Source of the DNA: Chloroflexota bacterium | GTDB taxonomy: Bacteria > Chloroflexota > Dehalococcoidia > UBA3495 | Direction: 5' to 3' | Length of the DNA: 8,363 nt | Assembly: GCA_022576105.1 (NCBI GenBank) | Contig: JACZRM010000063.1 | Span: 1 to 8,363 of the forward strand | Part shown: one piece after another, positions 1-8,336 of the stretch | How positions within the stretch are numbered: the first letter of the stretch is position 1 | Layout: each line of letters opens with the position of its first letter | Made by a program: the position numbers and the translations under genes | Notes under the pieces: generated by a model | Told to the model about the DNA's origin: nothing | The model's database searches: none | What the model saw: the letters and a program-made list of their open reading frames with translations, nothing else

Positions 1-37
1 GGCTGAAAGTTAATTAGGATTCCTAACAGAATAGGGA

Positions 38-61
38 CTGGTCATTCTGAACCGGAGCGAA
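38..61 (+). repeat. Short interspersed repeat, copy A (head fragment)
   Basis: This 24-base stretch recurs at 123-146 with 22 of 24 bases identical (core ctgaaccggagc). Only the head of the unit is present here; the sequence after 61 does not follow copy B. It looks like a truncated relative of the longer element to its right. The two copies are direct repeats in the non-coding region upstream of pyk. No open reading frame or transposase accompanies them, so any movement would depend on functions supplied elsewhere. Confidence 0.6.
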
Positions 62-122
62 CCACGTTTTAGCCACCGAGACTCTGAGTTAGTGAGTTGG
101 GAGTGACTGACCAGATGACCGC

Positions 123-268
123 CTGGTCATGCTGAACCGGAGCAAAGTGGAGGTGATGAATCTCAGCTTCTTCGTCACGAATTTTATCCTGAGCCCTTCG
201 ACAAGCTCAGAGCCTGCCCTGAGTTCATCGAAGGGACCGGCGGGGCCGAAGGGCTCCTCAGAATGGCA
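123..268 (+). repeat. Interspersed repeat element, copy B, with strong hairpin potential
   Basis: This element begins with the same head as copy A and continues into a self-complementary section. Positions 194-210 pair with 219-235 (17-base arms, 14 pairs, 8-base loop 211-218). Alternatively, 191-200 pairs perfectly over 10 bases with 247-256. The outer ends are loosely inverted: the head ggtcatgctgaa matches the complement of 257-268 at 8 of 12 positions. The motif around gagcccttcgacaagctcag resembles a dispersed repeat I know from many environmental genomes, including Chloroflexota. That likeness is from memory, not a search. A small non-autonomous mobile element or REP-like repeat would fit. 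The exact right end is uncertain, and no target-site duplication is obvious. Confidence 0.55.
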
Positions 269-371
269 TAAAATTTATTTTGCTAGGGATTTGTAGGCGC
301 ACGTTCTTAATCCAAAAACTTGCGTATTTTTAATTCCCTCTTTAATTGCTCAACCACCGTGGCTGCGTCCG

Positions 372-400
372 CTTATATATCCTCGGTGTTCTGTTATCAT
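372..400 (+). promoter_or_regulatory. Candidate pyk promoter (extended -10)
   Basis: TATCAT at 395-400 matches the -10 consensus at five of six bases. It is preceded by TGT (392-394), giving an extended -10. The hexamer 17 bases upstream (372-377, CTTATA) matches the -35 consensus at only three positions. Transcription would start near 407 and leave a leader of about 107 bases before pyk. A second candidate is TTGCGT (320-325) with TTAATT (342-347), 16 bases apart. The region from 268 to 400 is AT-rich compared with the genes, as expected for a promoter, but the choice between candidates is uncertain. Confidence 0.3.
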
Positions 401-429
401 TATTTCAGGGGCACAGTTGCTCCGCTGCG

Positions 430-479
430 CCGGTGGGAACTTCCGCAGGCCCGGCCGACTAAGACGCGGCTATCACCGG
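430..479 (+). other. Possible stem in the pyk leader
   Basis: ccggtg (430-435) is perfectly complementary to caccgg (474-479), with a further G-U pair possible inside. This would enclose a 38-base GC-rich loop that has small internal complementarities of its own (gccg/cggc). The stem ends about 20 bases before the pyk ribosome binding site. I compared it by eye with riboswitch classes I remember (cobalamin, fluoride, ZTP, c-di-GMP) and saw no match. A six-pair stem in GC-rich DNA can occur by chance. Confidence 0.2.
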
Positions 480-496
480 ACGATTCTCCCAGAGCC

Positions 497-505
497 AGGT
501 GAGGT
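497..505 (+). promoter_or_regulatory. pyk ribosome binding site
   Basis: AGGTGAGGT lies upstream of the ATG at 514, and its GAGGT core (501-505) ends 8 bases before it. It supports this start, where the protein begins directly with the conserved first strand (MRKTKIIATIGPSS) expected for pyruvate kinase. Confidence 0.7.
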
Positions 506-513
506 AGTTACCA

Positions 514-1944
514 ATGAGGAAGACCAAAATCATCGCGACGATTGGCCCGTCCTCGCGAAGCCCGGAAATACTGGAGCAATTGGTTGCCGCCGGCATGGAT
601 TGCGCTCGGCTGAACTTTTCTCACGGGACCCTGGACGAGCACGCCGAGGTAATTGGTCTGGTGCGCCAGTTTTCGGAGAAGTACCAGCGTCCGGTGGCTA
701 TCCTTCAGGATTTGGGCGGAATCAAGCTGCGTCTGGGGGTGATGGAAAAAGCCGTCCAGCTAAATCATGGCGACGAAGTGTTCATCGTTCCCGACGAAAA
801 ATCCGACCGGCCCAACGTGCTCCCCTTTCCCGAACCGGGCGTGATCCGAAACCTGAGGCCCGGTAACCTGGTTTACATTGCTGACGGGACGGTCTGTCTG
901 GAGGTGTTGGAAGCGACCGAGGCAGAGGTCAAGACCAGGGTACGCAACGGAGGGATACTGTCTTCGCACAAAGGCCTCAATCTGCCGGGGGTTAAAATCG
1001 ATAACCCAGTGCTGACCGATGCCGATAAGATCGCCCTGCAGTTTGGGGTCAAGCATGACCTGGACTGGGTGGGCGTATCCTTTGTCCGTACCGTTGAGGA
1101 TATGCGGTACGCCAAAGCATATTTGAACAGCATTGGCTGTCAGGCCCGGGTTATGGCCAAGCTGGAAAGGGCCGAAGGCGTCGAAAACCTGGACAGTATT
1201 TTGCAGGAACTGGACGGGATAATGGTGGCCCGTGGTGATTTGGGCGTTGAAATTCCCATGGAGCGGGTGCCCCTGGTCCAGAGAGAAATTGTTCGGAAGG
1301 CCAGCGAACAGGGAAAACTATCCTGCATCGCCACCCAAATTTTGCGCTCCATGGTGGATTCGCCCACTCCGACTCGGGCTGAGGTTTCGGACATTTCCAC
1401 CGCCGTGCTGGAAGGCTGCGATTCTATCCTGCTGTCGGACGAGATTGCAGTGGGTCAGTACCCAGTGGAAGCGGTGCGGGTTGCCGACGTGACCATTCGC
1501 GAATCGGAGAAGATTTTCCCCTACTACAAAGACCTGGATGCCAAAGATCGTACCCAGGCTATCGCTTCCAGCGCGGTCAAGTTGACCAAGGAGCTTAATT
1601 CCAAACCAATCGTAGTGACTAGCATCGGACGAGCGGCGGTTGAGGTCTCCCGGTTCAGACCAGAGAACGACATCATCGTGTTTTCCCATGATGAGAGTGT
1701 TCGGCGGAAGTTGGCGCTGGTCTGGGGAGTCATTCCAGTGGGGGTGATTCCGCCGGAACCGGACATAGCCAAGCTGGTGTCTATGCTGATTAATGAATCA
1801 ATTGCAACCGGTCTGGTGGCCGACACCGACGTGGTTACCATTGTGCATGGCGTAATGACCGGCGTGTCGGGGACCACCAACACAATTCAAGTGTTGGACT
1901 TGAAGGAATATCTAGCTCGCACTAGGGATCAACATTCCACCTAG
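514..1944 (+). CDS. pyk: Pyruvate kinase
   Basis: This gene encodes cytoplasmic pyruvate kinase (EC 2.7.1.40), which transfers phosphate from phosphoenolpyruvate to ADP in the last ATP-forming step of glycolysis. The protein is 476 residues, the normal length for a bacterial enzyme without an extra C-terminal phosphohistidine domain. The A domain opens with TIGPSS (9-14) and ARLNFSHG (31-38), which supply Arg32, Asn34 and Ser36 of the substrate and K+ site; Asp66 and Lys71 follow in QDLGGIKLR. The B domain lid spans roughly 75-160 and leads into KGLNLPG (153-159). The catalytic Lys216 and metal ligand Glu218 are in AKLERAEG, and metal ligand Asp242 is in ARGDLG (239-244). IATQILRSM (272-280) and PTRAEVSD (286-293) follow. 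The regulatory C domain occupies about 350-476. Two motifs deviate: GGIK (68-71) replaces the usual GPK context, and LSDEIA (307-312) replaces LSGETA. It ends in TAG followed at once by TGA and is convergent with gltD. Confidence 0.94.
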   Translation: MRKTKIIATIGPSSRSPEILEQLVAAGMDCARLNFSHGTLDEHAEVIGLVRQFSEKYQRPVAILQDLGGIKLRLGVMEKAVQLNHGDEVFIVPDEKSDRPNVLPFPEPGVIRNLRPGNLVYIADGTVCLEVLEATEAEVKTRVRNGGILSSHKGLNLPGVKIDNPVLTDADKIALQFGVKHDLDWVGVSFVRTVEDMRYAKAYLNSIGCQARVMAKLERAEGVENLDSILQELDGIMVARGDLGVEIPMERVPLVQREIVRKASEQGKLSCIATQILRSMVDSPTPTRAEVSDISTAVLEGCDSILLSDEIAVGQYPVEAVRVADVTIRESEKIFPYYKDLDAKDRTQAIASSAVKLTKELNSKPIVVTSIGRAAVEVSRFRPENDIIVFSHDESVRRKLALVWGVIPVGVIPPEPDIAKLVSMLINESIATGLVADTDVVTIVHGVMTGVSGTTNTIQVLDLKEYLARTRDQHST

Positions 1945-2032
1945 TGAGCGCCCAGGGCGTTCGATATCGCGGAAATTTACGCTTAGAGTGGATTCTGGCG
2001 GCGGGGCTGAGCCCTGAGCGGAGAAAGAGGCT

Positions 2033-3487
2033 TTAGCCGGCAGCCGCCGATTTGGGTGGGACCTGGTGTTGGGTTAGAAACTGGTCAACGCCCCGGGAAA
2101 CTGCCCTTCCCTCGGCAATGGCCCAGACCACCAGCGATTGTCCCCGGACCATGTCCCCTCCAGCAAACACCTTAGAAACACTGGTCATCTTGTTCTGGTC
2201 CACCTTCACGTTGCCCCGTTCATCCAATTCTACGCCCAGCTGCGTGAGCAGGCCTTCGTGTTCAGGATGGACGAATCCCATCGCCAGCAGCACCAGGTCC
2301 ACCGCCACCTCAAATTCACTGCCTGCTACCTCATGCATTTGAGGACGGCCGCCTTCCCCGGTAGTCCAGTCCACTCGCACACCGTGCAGCTTCTCCACGT
2401 GACCGTTCCGGCCCGAGAATGACTTGGTCAGGATGCTGTAGTCGCGGATTCCGCCTTCCTCGTGAGCGCCGGAACTGCGCAGGGTCATGGGCCATTGGGG
2501 CCAAGGGTTGTCGGACCCGCGCTGGGTGGGTGGTTCGGCAAGCAGCTCGTACTGGTAAACCACCTCGGCTCCCTGACGATGAGCAGTTCCCAGACAGTCT
2601 GCCCCGGTGTCGCCGCCGCCCAGAATCACCACGTTTTTGCCTTGGGCGGTTATCTGCCCCTGGGGAGGCGCTTCACCACCGGCCAGCAAGCGGTTTTGCT
2701 GAGTGAGGTATTCCATGGCCAAGTGGATTCCCTTGAGCTCTCGACCAGGCAACGGCAGATCCCGCGCGTGGGTGGAGCCACCGGTCAGGCATACCGCGTC
2801 GAACCCAGCCAGCAACTCATCCACCGAGTAGTTGACGCCGACATTCACTCCGGTGCGGAACTCCACTCCTTCGTCAGCCATTAGCTGCACCCGTCGTCTG
2901 ACTACATCCTTTTCCAGTTTGAAGTCGGGAATACCCAACATCAGCAACCCACCGATGTCTTCCGCGCGTTCCAGCACCGTCACGGTGTGACCGCACCGGT
3001 TTAGTTGCTGGGCCGCGGCCAGCCCCGCTGGGCCGGAGCCGACCACCGCTACTTTCTGGCCGGTGCGATGTTGGGGCGGTTCGGGCTTGATCCAACCGTT
3101 TTCAAAACCGCGGTCGGCGATTTCCTTCTCGATATACTCGATGGTAACCGGGTCGCTATTGATGCTGAGAACGCAGGATGCTTCACAAGGCGCCGGGCAG
3201 ATACGGCCAGTGAATTCAGGGAAATTGTTGGTGCTGTGCAGTATCTTCAGGGCCTTTTGCCAGTTGCCCAAGTAGACCTGGTGATTGAACTCGGGGATGA
3301 TATTTCCCAAGGGGCAGCCCTGATGGCAGAAAGGGACCGCACAATCCATGCAACGGGCGCCCTGGTCTTTGGCCTGTTCCTGAGGCCAGTGCCGGAAAAT
3401 TTCGCGGTAGTCGTGCACCCGGTCCTGAGCAGGACGGCGTTCTGGTGGAACACGGGTAAACTCGACAAAGCCAGTGGTTTTACCCAT
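2033..3487 (-). CDS. gltD: Glutamate synthase (NADPH) small subunit
   Basis: This gene encodes the 484-residue beta subunit of NADPH-dependent glutamate synthase (EC 1.4.1.13). It oxidises NADPH and passes the electrons through FAD and [4Fe-4S] clusters to GltB. The N-terminal cluster-binding domain shows Cys46, Cys49, Cys54 and Cys58 (CMDC, then [15 protein letters not shown]) and a second group, Cys97, Cys101 and Cys105. The FAD-binding fold has GSGPAG at 150-155, the NADPH-binding fold has GGGDTG at 290-295, and the closing FAD motif is [20 protein letters not shown] (442-461). Length and motif order are those of full-length GltD. I chose the ATG at 3487, which gives the usual start ([10 protein letters not shown]) and overlaps the gltB stop by 8 bases (ATGGGTAA). 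An in-frame ATG at 3598 would add 37 unrelated residues inside gltB and is unlikely. The ribosome binding site is weak (GGAAG, 9 bases upstream), so translation is probably coupled to gltB. The related subunits of other enzymes (PreT, NfnB and similar) lack this operon partner. Confidence 0.95.
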   Translation of the reverse strand: MGKTTGFVEFTRVPPERRPAQDRVHDYREIFRHWPQEQAKDQGARCMDCAVPFCHQGCPLGNIIPEFNHQVYLGNWQKALKILHSTNNFPEFTGRICPAPCEASCVLSINSDPVTIEYIEKEIADRGFENGWIKPEPPQHRTGQKVAVVGSGPAGLAAAQQLNRCGHTVTVLERAEDIGGLLMLGIPDFKLEKDVVRRRVQLMADEGVEFRTGVNVGVNYSVDELLAGFDAVCLTGGSTHARDLPLPGRELKGIHLAMEYLTQQNRLLAGGEAPPQGQITAQGKNVVILGGGDTGADCLGTAHRQGAEVVYQYELLAEPPTQRGSDNPWPQWPMTLRSSGAHEEGGIRDYSILTKSFSGRNGHVEKLHGVRVDWTTGEGGRPQMHEVAGSEFEVAVDLVLLAMGFVHPEHEGLLTQLGVELDERGNVKVDQNKMTSVSKVFAGGDMVRGQSLVVWAIAEGRAVSRGVDQFLTQHQVPPKSAAAG

Positions 3488-6400
3488 GCTGCGCTGCTTC
3501 CATTTCTTGCTGGCGACTGCGCTGGCGCTCTTCCAGCACCCGCCGGTAATCGCGGGGCATAACTTTCTTGAACCTGGGCAGGGAGCGGTCCCAGTCATTC
3601 AGTATTTTCTGGGCCGGAGTGCTGCCGGTGAAGCTGAGATGGCGCTCAATTAACCCGCGAAGGGTTTCTATGTCTTCCTTCGCGGTTACCGCTTCCAGAT
3701 CGGCCATTCCATCGTTAAAGCGTCCCTTAAAATCGTCTTCTGGGTCATAGACGAAGGCCATGCCTCCGCTCATCCCAGCGCCGAAATTGCGGCCGGTGGG
3801 TCCCAGAACTACCGTTACTCCGCCGGTCATATACTCGCAGCCGTGGTCTCCCACACCCTCCACCACCGTCTGGGCGCCGCTGTTCCGCACGCAGAAACGC
3901 TCTCCGGCGCGACCGCGGATGAACGCCTGGCCGCCGGTGGCCCCGTAGAGGGCGACGTTGCCGGTAATGATATTGTCCTCTGCGACGAATCCGGATTCGG
4001 GATGGGGGCACACCACTATCCGGCCGCCGCCCATTCCCTTGCCCATGTAGTCGTTGGTATCGCCGTTCAAGGTGATGTCTATTCCCTTGGTCAGAAATGC
4101 GCCGAAGCTCTGTCCGGCCGAGCCCGTGAGATGAATGTTGATGGTGCCGTCGGGTAGGCCCTCTTCGCCGTATTTCTTGGCAATCCTTCCGCTGAGCATA
4201 GCTCCCACGGTGCGGTTGGAGTTCTGGATGGGCAGGTCTATCTCTACGGTTTCCAGGCGTTCGATGGCGGCTTCCGCCTGCCGGATGATTTGATGGTCCA
4301 GCGCTTTCTCCAGACCATGGTCTTGTTGTTCGCAGGAGCAGATCGCCATTTCGTCGGACCTGGGGGGTACACAAAGCAAGCGGGAAAGGTCCATTCCCTT
4401 GGCCTTCCAGTGGCCAATGGCTGCTCGGGCGTCCAGCACGTCCACCCGGCCTACCATTTCCCGCACCGAATGAAATCCCAATTCGGCCATGATCTCCCGC
4501 AACTCTTCAGCCACAAAGGTGAAGTAGTTGATTATGTGCTCGGGCTTACCGGTGAACTGCTTGCGTAACTCCGGGTCTTGCGTGGCAATGCCCACTGAAC
4601 AGGTATTCAGGTGACACTTGCGGAGCATGATGCAGCCACTGACGATCAGGGCCGCGGTGGCGATGCCAAACTCTTCAGCTCCCAGCATGGCGGCGATGGC
4701 GATGTCCCGGCCGGTCTTGAGCTGCCCGTCGGTCTGCACGACGATGCGTCCCCTCAGTCCGTTGGCCACCAGCACCTGCTGAGTTTCGGCTACGCCCAAC
4801 TCCCACGGCAGCCCGGCATGTTTGATGGAGGACTCCGGGGATGCGCCGGTGCCACCGTCGTGCCCGCTGATCAGCACCACATCGCCGTGTCCTTTGGAGA
4901 CACCGGCGGCGATGGTGCCCACCCCTACTTCAGAGACCAGCTTGACGTGGATGCGGGCGTCTGGGTTCACGTTCTTCAAGTCGTGGATCAGTTGGGCCAG
5001 GTCCTCAATGGAGTAAATGTCGTGGTGAGGCGGCGGCGAAATGAGCTCAACCCCCGGGGTGGTGCGGCGCACCCAGCCGATGTACTCGTCAACCTTGCCA
5101 CCGGGGAGCTGACCGCCCTCGCCGGGTTTTGAGCCCTGGGCCATTTTTATCTGCAAGTCGGTTGCGTTGACCAGGTAGTTAGCCGTTACGCCGAACCGGC
5201 CGGAGGCTACCTGCTTGACCGCGCTATTGCGGGAATCACCATTCTCGTCCGGCGTGTAGCGGTGGTAGTCCTCGCCGCCCTCTCCGGTGTTGCTGCGAGC
5301 ACCGATGCGGTTCATTGCTATGGCCATGGTCTCATGGGCTTCCCGGCTGATGGAGCCCAGGGATACCGCTCCGGTAGCGAACCGCTTCATTACCTCAGAC
5401 GCGGGTTCGACTTCTTCAATGGGAATGGGCGTGCGGCCTTCCTTGAAGGTCAGCAGTCCCCGCAGCGTGGCCATTTTCTCGCTCTGGTCGTTGGCCATGA
5501 CGGAGAATTCTTTGTAAATCTTCTCGCTGTTGGTGCGGGCGGCAAACTGGAGTTTGGCAATGGCGTCCGGGTGCCACTGGTGGTGTTCCCCATCCCGTCG
5601 CCACTGGTAGAAGCCGCCAATATCCAGATCTCGATCGCCAGCCACGTGAATATCCCCAAAGGCGAAGCGGTGGCGAGCCAGGGCTTCCGCTTCAATCACT
5701 TCCAGTCCAATTCCTTCAACCCGGGATGGGGTCCAGGTGAAGTATTGGTCAATCACCAGATGATTCAGACCGATGGCTTCAAATATCTGGGCGCCCCGGT
5801 AGCTTTGCACCGTGGAAATGCCCATTTTGGACATGACCTTGATCAAGCCTTTAACGTTGGCCTTGATGAAATTGGTTTCGGCGTAATCGGGCCCAGCGCC
5901 GTTAACCTCACCACTCTCTGCCATCTGGCGCACTGTCTCCAGGGCCAAATATGGATTGACGGCTCCCGCCCCGTAGCCAACCAAGAGGGCAAAATGGTGC
6001 ACTTCCCTGGGTTCGCCAGATTCCACTACCAGACCGACCTTGATGCGCGTGCCCTCCCGAATCAAGTGATGGTGCACTGCGGCGGTGGCTAGCAGACTGG
6101 GTATGGGAGCGTTGTGGGCATCGACCCCCCGGTCCGACAAAATGATGATGGCGATGCCATCGGCAATCGCCTGGGATGCTTCCTGGCAGAGACGGTCCAA
6201 CGCGGCCTGTAGCGAGCCATGGTCGGCTTGCGCGTCAAAGAGCGTCGATATAGTGGTGGCCTTGATCCCAATCAGGTTGCTCTGGCGTATTTGTTCCAGT
6301 TCTTGGGTGGTCAATATCGGTGATTTCAGCCTCAATTGGCGGCAGTGCTGGGGAGTCTCGTCAAAGAGGTTCTGCTCAGCGCCGATGAATGACTCGCTGG

Positions 6401-8039
6401 AAGTGACCAGCTCTTCCCGTATGGCGTCCAGGGGGGGGTTGGTTACCTGGGCGAATAGCTGCTTGAAGTAGTTGAACAACAGTTGGTTCTGGTCGGAGAG
6501 CACGGCCAGGGCGGCGTCATTGCCCATCGAACCCACTGGCTCGAAACCGTTGGCCGCCATGGGTGCGGTGATCAATCCTAGTTCCTCAACCGTGTAACCA
6601 AAGGCCTGTTGTTGTGGAGCCAGATCAGGGTGTGCCCCGTTAACGCTGGCCGGAACCGGTAGGTCTTCCAACGCGACTTTGTTATCCTTGAGCCACTGGC
6701 CGTAAGGCCGGCGGTTGGACAATCCGTGTTTCAATTCTTCGTCGCCGATAATCCGGCCCTGGTCCAAACTGACCAGGAACATGCGACCCGGCTGAAGCCG
6801 GCCCTTTTCCTTAATGCTGGCTGGCGGCAGGTCCAATACGCCGGTTTCTGAGGCCATCACCAGCTTGTCGTCGTAAGTCAGCGTATAGCGGAATGGGCGA
6901 AGGCCGTTGCGGTCCAAAACGGCGCAGATCTCATGGCCGTTGGCCGCCACCATCATCGCCGGTCCGTCGTAGGGCTCCATCAGGCAGGAGTGATATTCGT
7001 AGAAGTCCTTCTTTTCTTGGGACATCGACTCATGCTGCTCCCAGGCTTCGGGGATCAACATCAGCATGGAGTGGCTCAGGTCTCGGCCGGTCATCAACAG
7101 CAGCTCCAGGGCGTTGTCGAAGCAGGCCGTGTCGCTGGCTCCGGGGGTCATAATTGGGGAAATCCGGCGGATGTCGTCGCCGAATGCTGGGGACTCAAAC
7201 TGGGCTTCCCTGGCGTGCATCCAGTTGACATTGCCCCGCATGGTGTTAATTTCGCCGTTGTGGGCCAGATACCGGTAGGGGTGAGCCAGTTTCCAGTGTC
7301 CTAAGGTATTGGTGCTGAAGCGCGAGTGCACCAGCGCGAAGGCACTCACCAGGTCGTCATCAACCAGGTCCGGGTAGAACCCGGCAATCTGGCCGGTCAT
7401 CAGCAACCCTTTTAATACAATAGTGTGGCTGGAAAGGCTGCAAATATAAAAATAATCGGCGTCAACCTCGGAAAGGCCGCAGGAATCCAGCGAGTGCTCA
7501 ATGACCTTCCGCGTCACGTAGAGCTTTCGCTCCAATTGCGCCGAATCTTTGCGGTCGGCGCCACACCCAATAAACACTTGCTTGATACTGGGCATCACGC
7601 TGCGGGAATCACGGCCCAGTTTGCTGGGGTCCAGCGGGACATCCCGCCATCCTAACAACTCCAGCCCTTCTGCCTGGATCACCCGCTCTATCAGTTGCTG
7701 GCACTTGACGCGGGCGTCTTCGGAAGGCGGTAGAAAAACTACCCCGGCGCCATACTGACCAAGCTGAGGCAAGTTTATGCCCAGAGGAGGGCAAACCTTC
7801 TGAAAGAGCTGGTGGGGCATCTGAATCAATATGCCGGCGCCGTCGCCGGTCTCCGGGTCACAGCCGCATGCTCCCCGATGCCCCAGGTTTTCCAACACCT
7901 GAAGAGACTCTTCAATAATCTGGTGGGACTTGACGCCTTTGATATTGGCGACCATCCCCACGCCGCAGCTATCGTGCTCCGTCTCTGGGCGGTAAAGCCC
8001 GCGTTGGGCCAGATCATGCAGAGCGTATTTAGAATTCAT
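3480..8039 (-). CDS. gltB: Glutamate synthase (NADPH) large subunit
   Basis: This gene encodes the 1519-residue alpha subunit of glutamate synthase, which converts glutamine plus 2-oxoglutarate into two glutamates using electrons from GltD. The N-terminal class II glutamine amidotransferase domain (about 25-430) has the nucleophile Cys25 in DSCGVG. In the family the preceding residues (24 here) are cleaved off to free this Cys. HSRFSTNT (238-245) and HNGEINT (260-266, with Asn261 and Gly262) complete the glutaminase site. A central domain follows (about 460-760), then the FMN-binding synthase barrel (about 810-1180), with [18 protein letters not shown] at 963-980 and [10 protein letters not shown] at 1059-1068. 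Cys1136, Cys1142 and Cys1147 (C-x5-C-x4-C) bind the [3Fe-4S] cluster. The C-terminal beta-helix with GXGXG-type repeats starts near 1250 and includes GSAGQSFG (1306-1313). I chose the ATG at 8039 because it has a good ribosome binding site and gives a propeptide of normal size. An in-frame TTG at 8084 has no such site. No catalytic or cluster residue I checked is missing, and no frameshift is seen. Confidence 0.97.
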   Translation of the reverse strand: MNSKYALHDLAQRGLYRPETEHDSCGVGMVANIKGVKSHQIIEESLQVLENLGHRGACGCDPETGDGAGILIQMPHQLFQKVCPPLGINLPQLGQYGAGVVFLPPSEDARVKCQQLIERVIQAEGLELLGWRDVPLDPSKLGRDSRSVMPSIKQVFIGCGADRKDSAQLERKLYVTRKVIEHSLDSCGLSEVDADYFYICSLSSHTIVLKGLLMTGQIAGFYPDLVDDDLVSAFALVHSRFSTNTLGHWKLAHPYRYLAHNGEINTMRGNVNWMHAREAQFESPAFGDDIRRISPIMTPGASDTACFDNALELLLMTGRDLSHSMLMLIPEAWEQHESMSQEKKDFYEYHSCLMEPYDGPAMMVAANGHEICAVLDRNGLRPFRYTLTYDDKLVMASETGVLDLPPASIKEKGRLQPGRMFLVSLDQGRIIGDEELKHGLSNRRPYGQWLKDNKVALEDLPVPASVNGAHPDLAPQQQAFGYTVEELGLITAPMAANGFEPVGSMGNDAALAVLSDQNQLLFNYFKQLFAQVTNPPLDAIREELVTSSESFIGAEQNLFDETPQHCRQLRLKSPILTTQELEQIRQSNLIGIKATTISTLFDAQADHGSLQAALDRLCQEASQAIADGIAIIILSDRGVDAHNAPIPSLLATAAVHHHLIREGTRIKVGLVVESGEPREVHHFALLVGYGAGAVNPYLALETVRQMAESGEVNGAGPDYAETNFIKANVKGLIKVMSKMGISTVQSYRGAQIFEAIGLNHLVIDQYFTWTPSRVEGIGLEVIEAEALARHRFAFGDIHVAGDRDLDIGGFYQWRRDGEHHQWHPDAIAKLQFAARTNSEKIYKEFSVMANDQSEKMATLRGLLTFKEGRTPIPIEEVEPASEVMKRFATGAVSLGSISREAHETMAIAMNRIGARSNTGEGGEDYHRYTPDENGDSRNSAVKQVASGRFGVTANYLVNATDLQIKMAQGSKPGEGGQLPGGKVDEYIGWVRRTTPGVELISPPPHHDIYSIEDLAQLIHDLKNVNPDARIHVKLVSEVGVGTIAAGVSKGHGDVVLISGHDGGTGASPESSIKHAGLPWELGVAETQQVLVANGLRGRIVVQTDGQLKTGRDIAIAAMLGAEEFGIATAALIVSGCIMLRKCHLNTCSVGIATQDPELRKQFTGKPEHIINYFTFVAEELREIMAELGFHSVREMVGRVDVLDARAAIGHWKAKGMDLSRLLCVPPRSDEMAICSCEQQDHGLEKALDHQIIRQAEAAIERLETVEIDLPIQNSNRTVGAMLSGRIAKKYGEEGLPDGTINIHLTGSAGQSFGAFLTKGIDITLNGDTNDYMGKGMGGGRIVVCPHPESGFVAEDNIITGNVALYGATGGQAFIRGRAGERFCVRNSGAQTVVEGVGDHGCEYMTGGVTVVLGPTGRNFGAGMSGGMAFVYDPEDDFKGRFNDGMADLEAVTAKEDIETLRGLIERHLSFTGSTPAQKILNDWDRSLPRFKKVMPRDYRRVLEERQRSRQQEMEAAQHG

Positions 8040-8046
8040 AGGCGTG

Positions 8047-8052
8047 TCCCCC
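8047..8052 (-). promoter_or_regulatory. gltB ribosome binding site
   Basis: On the minus strand GGGGGA precedes the ATG at 8039 by 7 bases (GGGGGACACGCCTATG). This supports the ATG over the upstream in-frame TTG at 8084, whose own upstream sequence (CCTATACCAA) has no purine-rich site. Confidence 0.65.
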
Positions 8053-8160
8053 AGCCTACTGTTTGTGCTCGGTGGAAAATCCAATTGGTATAGGAAATGC
8101 TAACTAGCCACTACTGATACGGGAGGGCCGATGACCAGACGCCGAACAGGAAATCGGTTG

Positions 8161-8180
8161 ATTGTTAAATATATCACAAT
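8161..8180. promoter_or_regulatory. Candidate operator: CRP/FNR-like imperfect palindrome
   Basis: The two 10-base arms (8161-8170 and 8171-8180) are inverted copies of each other at 8 of 10 positions. Read on the minus strand the core is TGTGA, six bases, then TAACA, close to the CRP-type pattern TGTGA-N6-TCACA. It lies about 15 to 34 bases downstream of the start predicted from the TATAAT box at 8202-8207, where a bound protein would more likely repress than activate. AT-rich DNA yields such palindromes fairly easily, so this is only a candidate. Confidence 0.3.
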
Positions 8181-8201
8181 AGCACCGGGCTAGGAAGGCA
8201 T

Positions 8202-8230
8202 ATTATACACGCAAGCCTGGTTTCTGAGTA
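8202..8230 (-). promoter_or_regulatory. Candidate gltBD promoter
   Basis: On the minus strand a perfect TATAAT -10 box occupies 8207-8202. Exactly 17 bases upstream is TACTCA (8230-8225), which matches the -35 consensus at three of six positions. Transcription would begin near 8195 and give gltB an untranslated leader of about 156 bases. No other -10 of similar quality is seen between here and the ATG; TATACC near 8090 is a weaker alternative. The position fits a promoter for the gltB-gltD operon. Confidence 0.5.
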
Positions 8231-8310
8231 GTCCCAGATAGGATTTGCTCCAAAGTCGCTTGGTAAACGCTGGGATACCGGCCCAATTGGGGAAGCGTTG
8301 GAGCTAAATA

Positions 8311-8336
8311 GTAACGGCCCACACGTGGGCCGTTAC
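8311..8336. terminator. Perfect 12-bp inverted repeat, probable terminator
   Basis: The arms gtaacggcccac (8311-8322) and gtgggccgttac (8325-8336) are perfectly complementary around the two-base centre AC. In RNA the innermost pairs would open to give a small loop on a very stable GC-rich stem. Reading the minus strand, the stem is followed by TATTTAG, a short U-containing tail; reading plus, it is followed by GTTAAGA. The minus reading is the better terminator and would serve a gene that ends just beyond the right edge, insulating it from the gltB promoter. The U tract is weak, so a protein-binding site or dispersed palindrome is also possible. Confidence 0.5.

Noticed and set aside
14..26. 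Small palindrome ttagga-t-tcctaa near the left edge.
   Set aside because: Six-base arms in AT-rich sequence are weak evidence. No promoter or gene start is linked to it within the window.
320..502. A 60-codon frame upstream of pyk as a possible leader peptide.
   Set aside because: It has no ribosome binding site, overlaps the predicted promoter, and its translation has no regulatory residue run or recognisable signal.
417..866. A 149-codon plus-strand reading frame overlapping the start of pyk in another frame.
   Set aside because: It is arginine- and glycine-rich with no recognisable domain and overlaps a clearly conserved gene, as expected of a shadow frame in GC-rich DNA.
3488..3598. N-terminal extension of gltD from an upstream in-frame ATG at 3598.
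   Set aside because: The added 37 residues lie wholly inside the gltB coding sequence, do not resemble GltD, and the start at 3487 gives the normal family N-terminus and a typical operon overlap.
3745..4374. Long open frames opposite or alongside gltB (for example 3745-4374 minus and 5262-6092 plus).
   Set aside because: They lie entirely within gltB, whose protein is conserved along its whole length. Their own translations show no family motifs, so they are shadows.
8040..8084. Longer GltB start at an in-frame TTG at 8084.
   Set aside because: It has no ribosome binding site, whereas the ATG at 8039 has GGGGGA 7 bases upstream and gives a propeptide of ordinary length before Cys25.
8249..8304. 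Partly self-complementary segment (aacgct/agcgtt and ctccaa/ttggag) considered as a tRNA or structured RNA.
   Set aside because: There is no cloverleaf, no T-loop consensus and no acceptor stem, and the pairings are too few and uneven to call an RNA gene.
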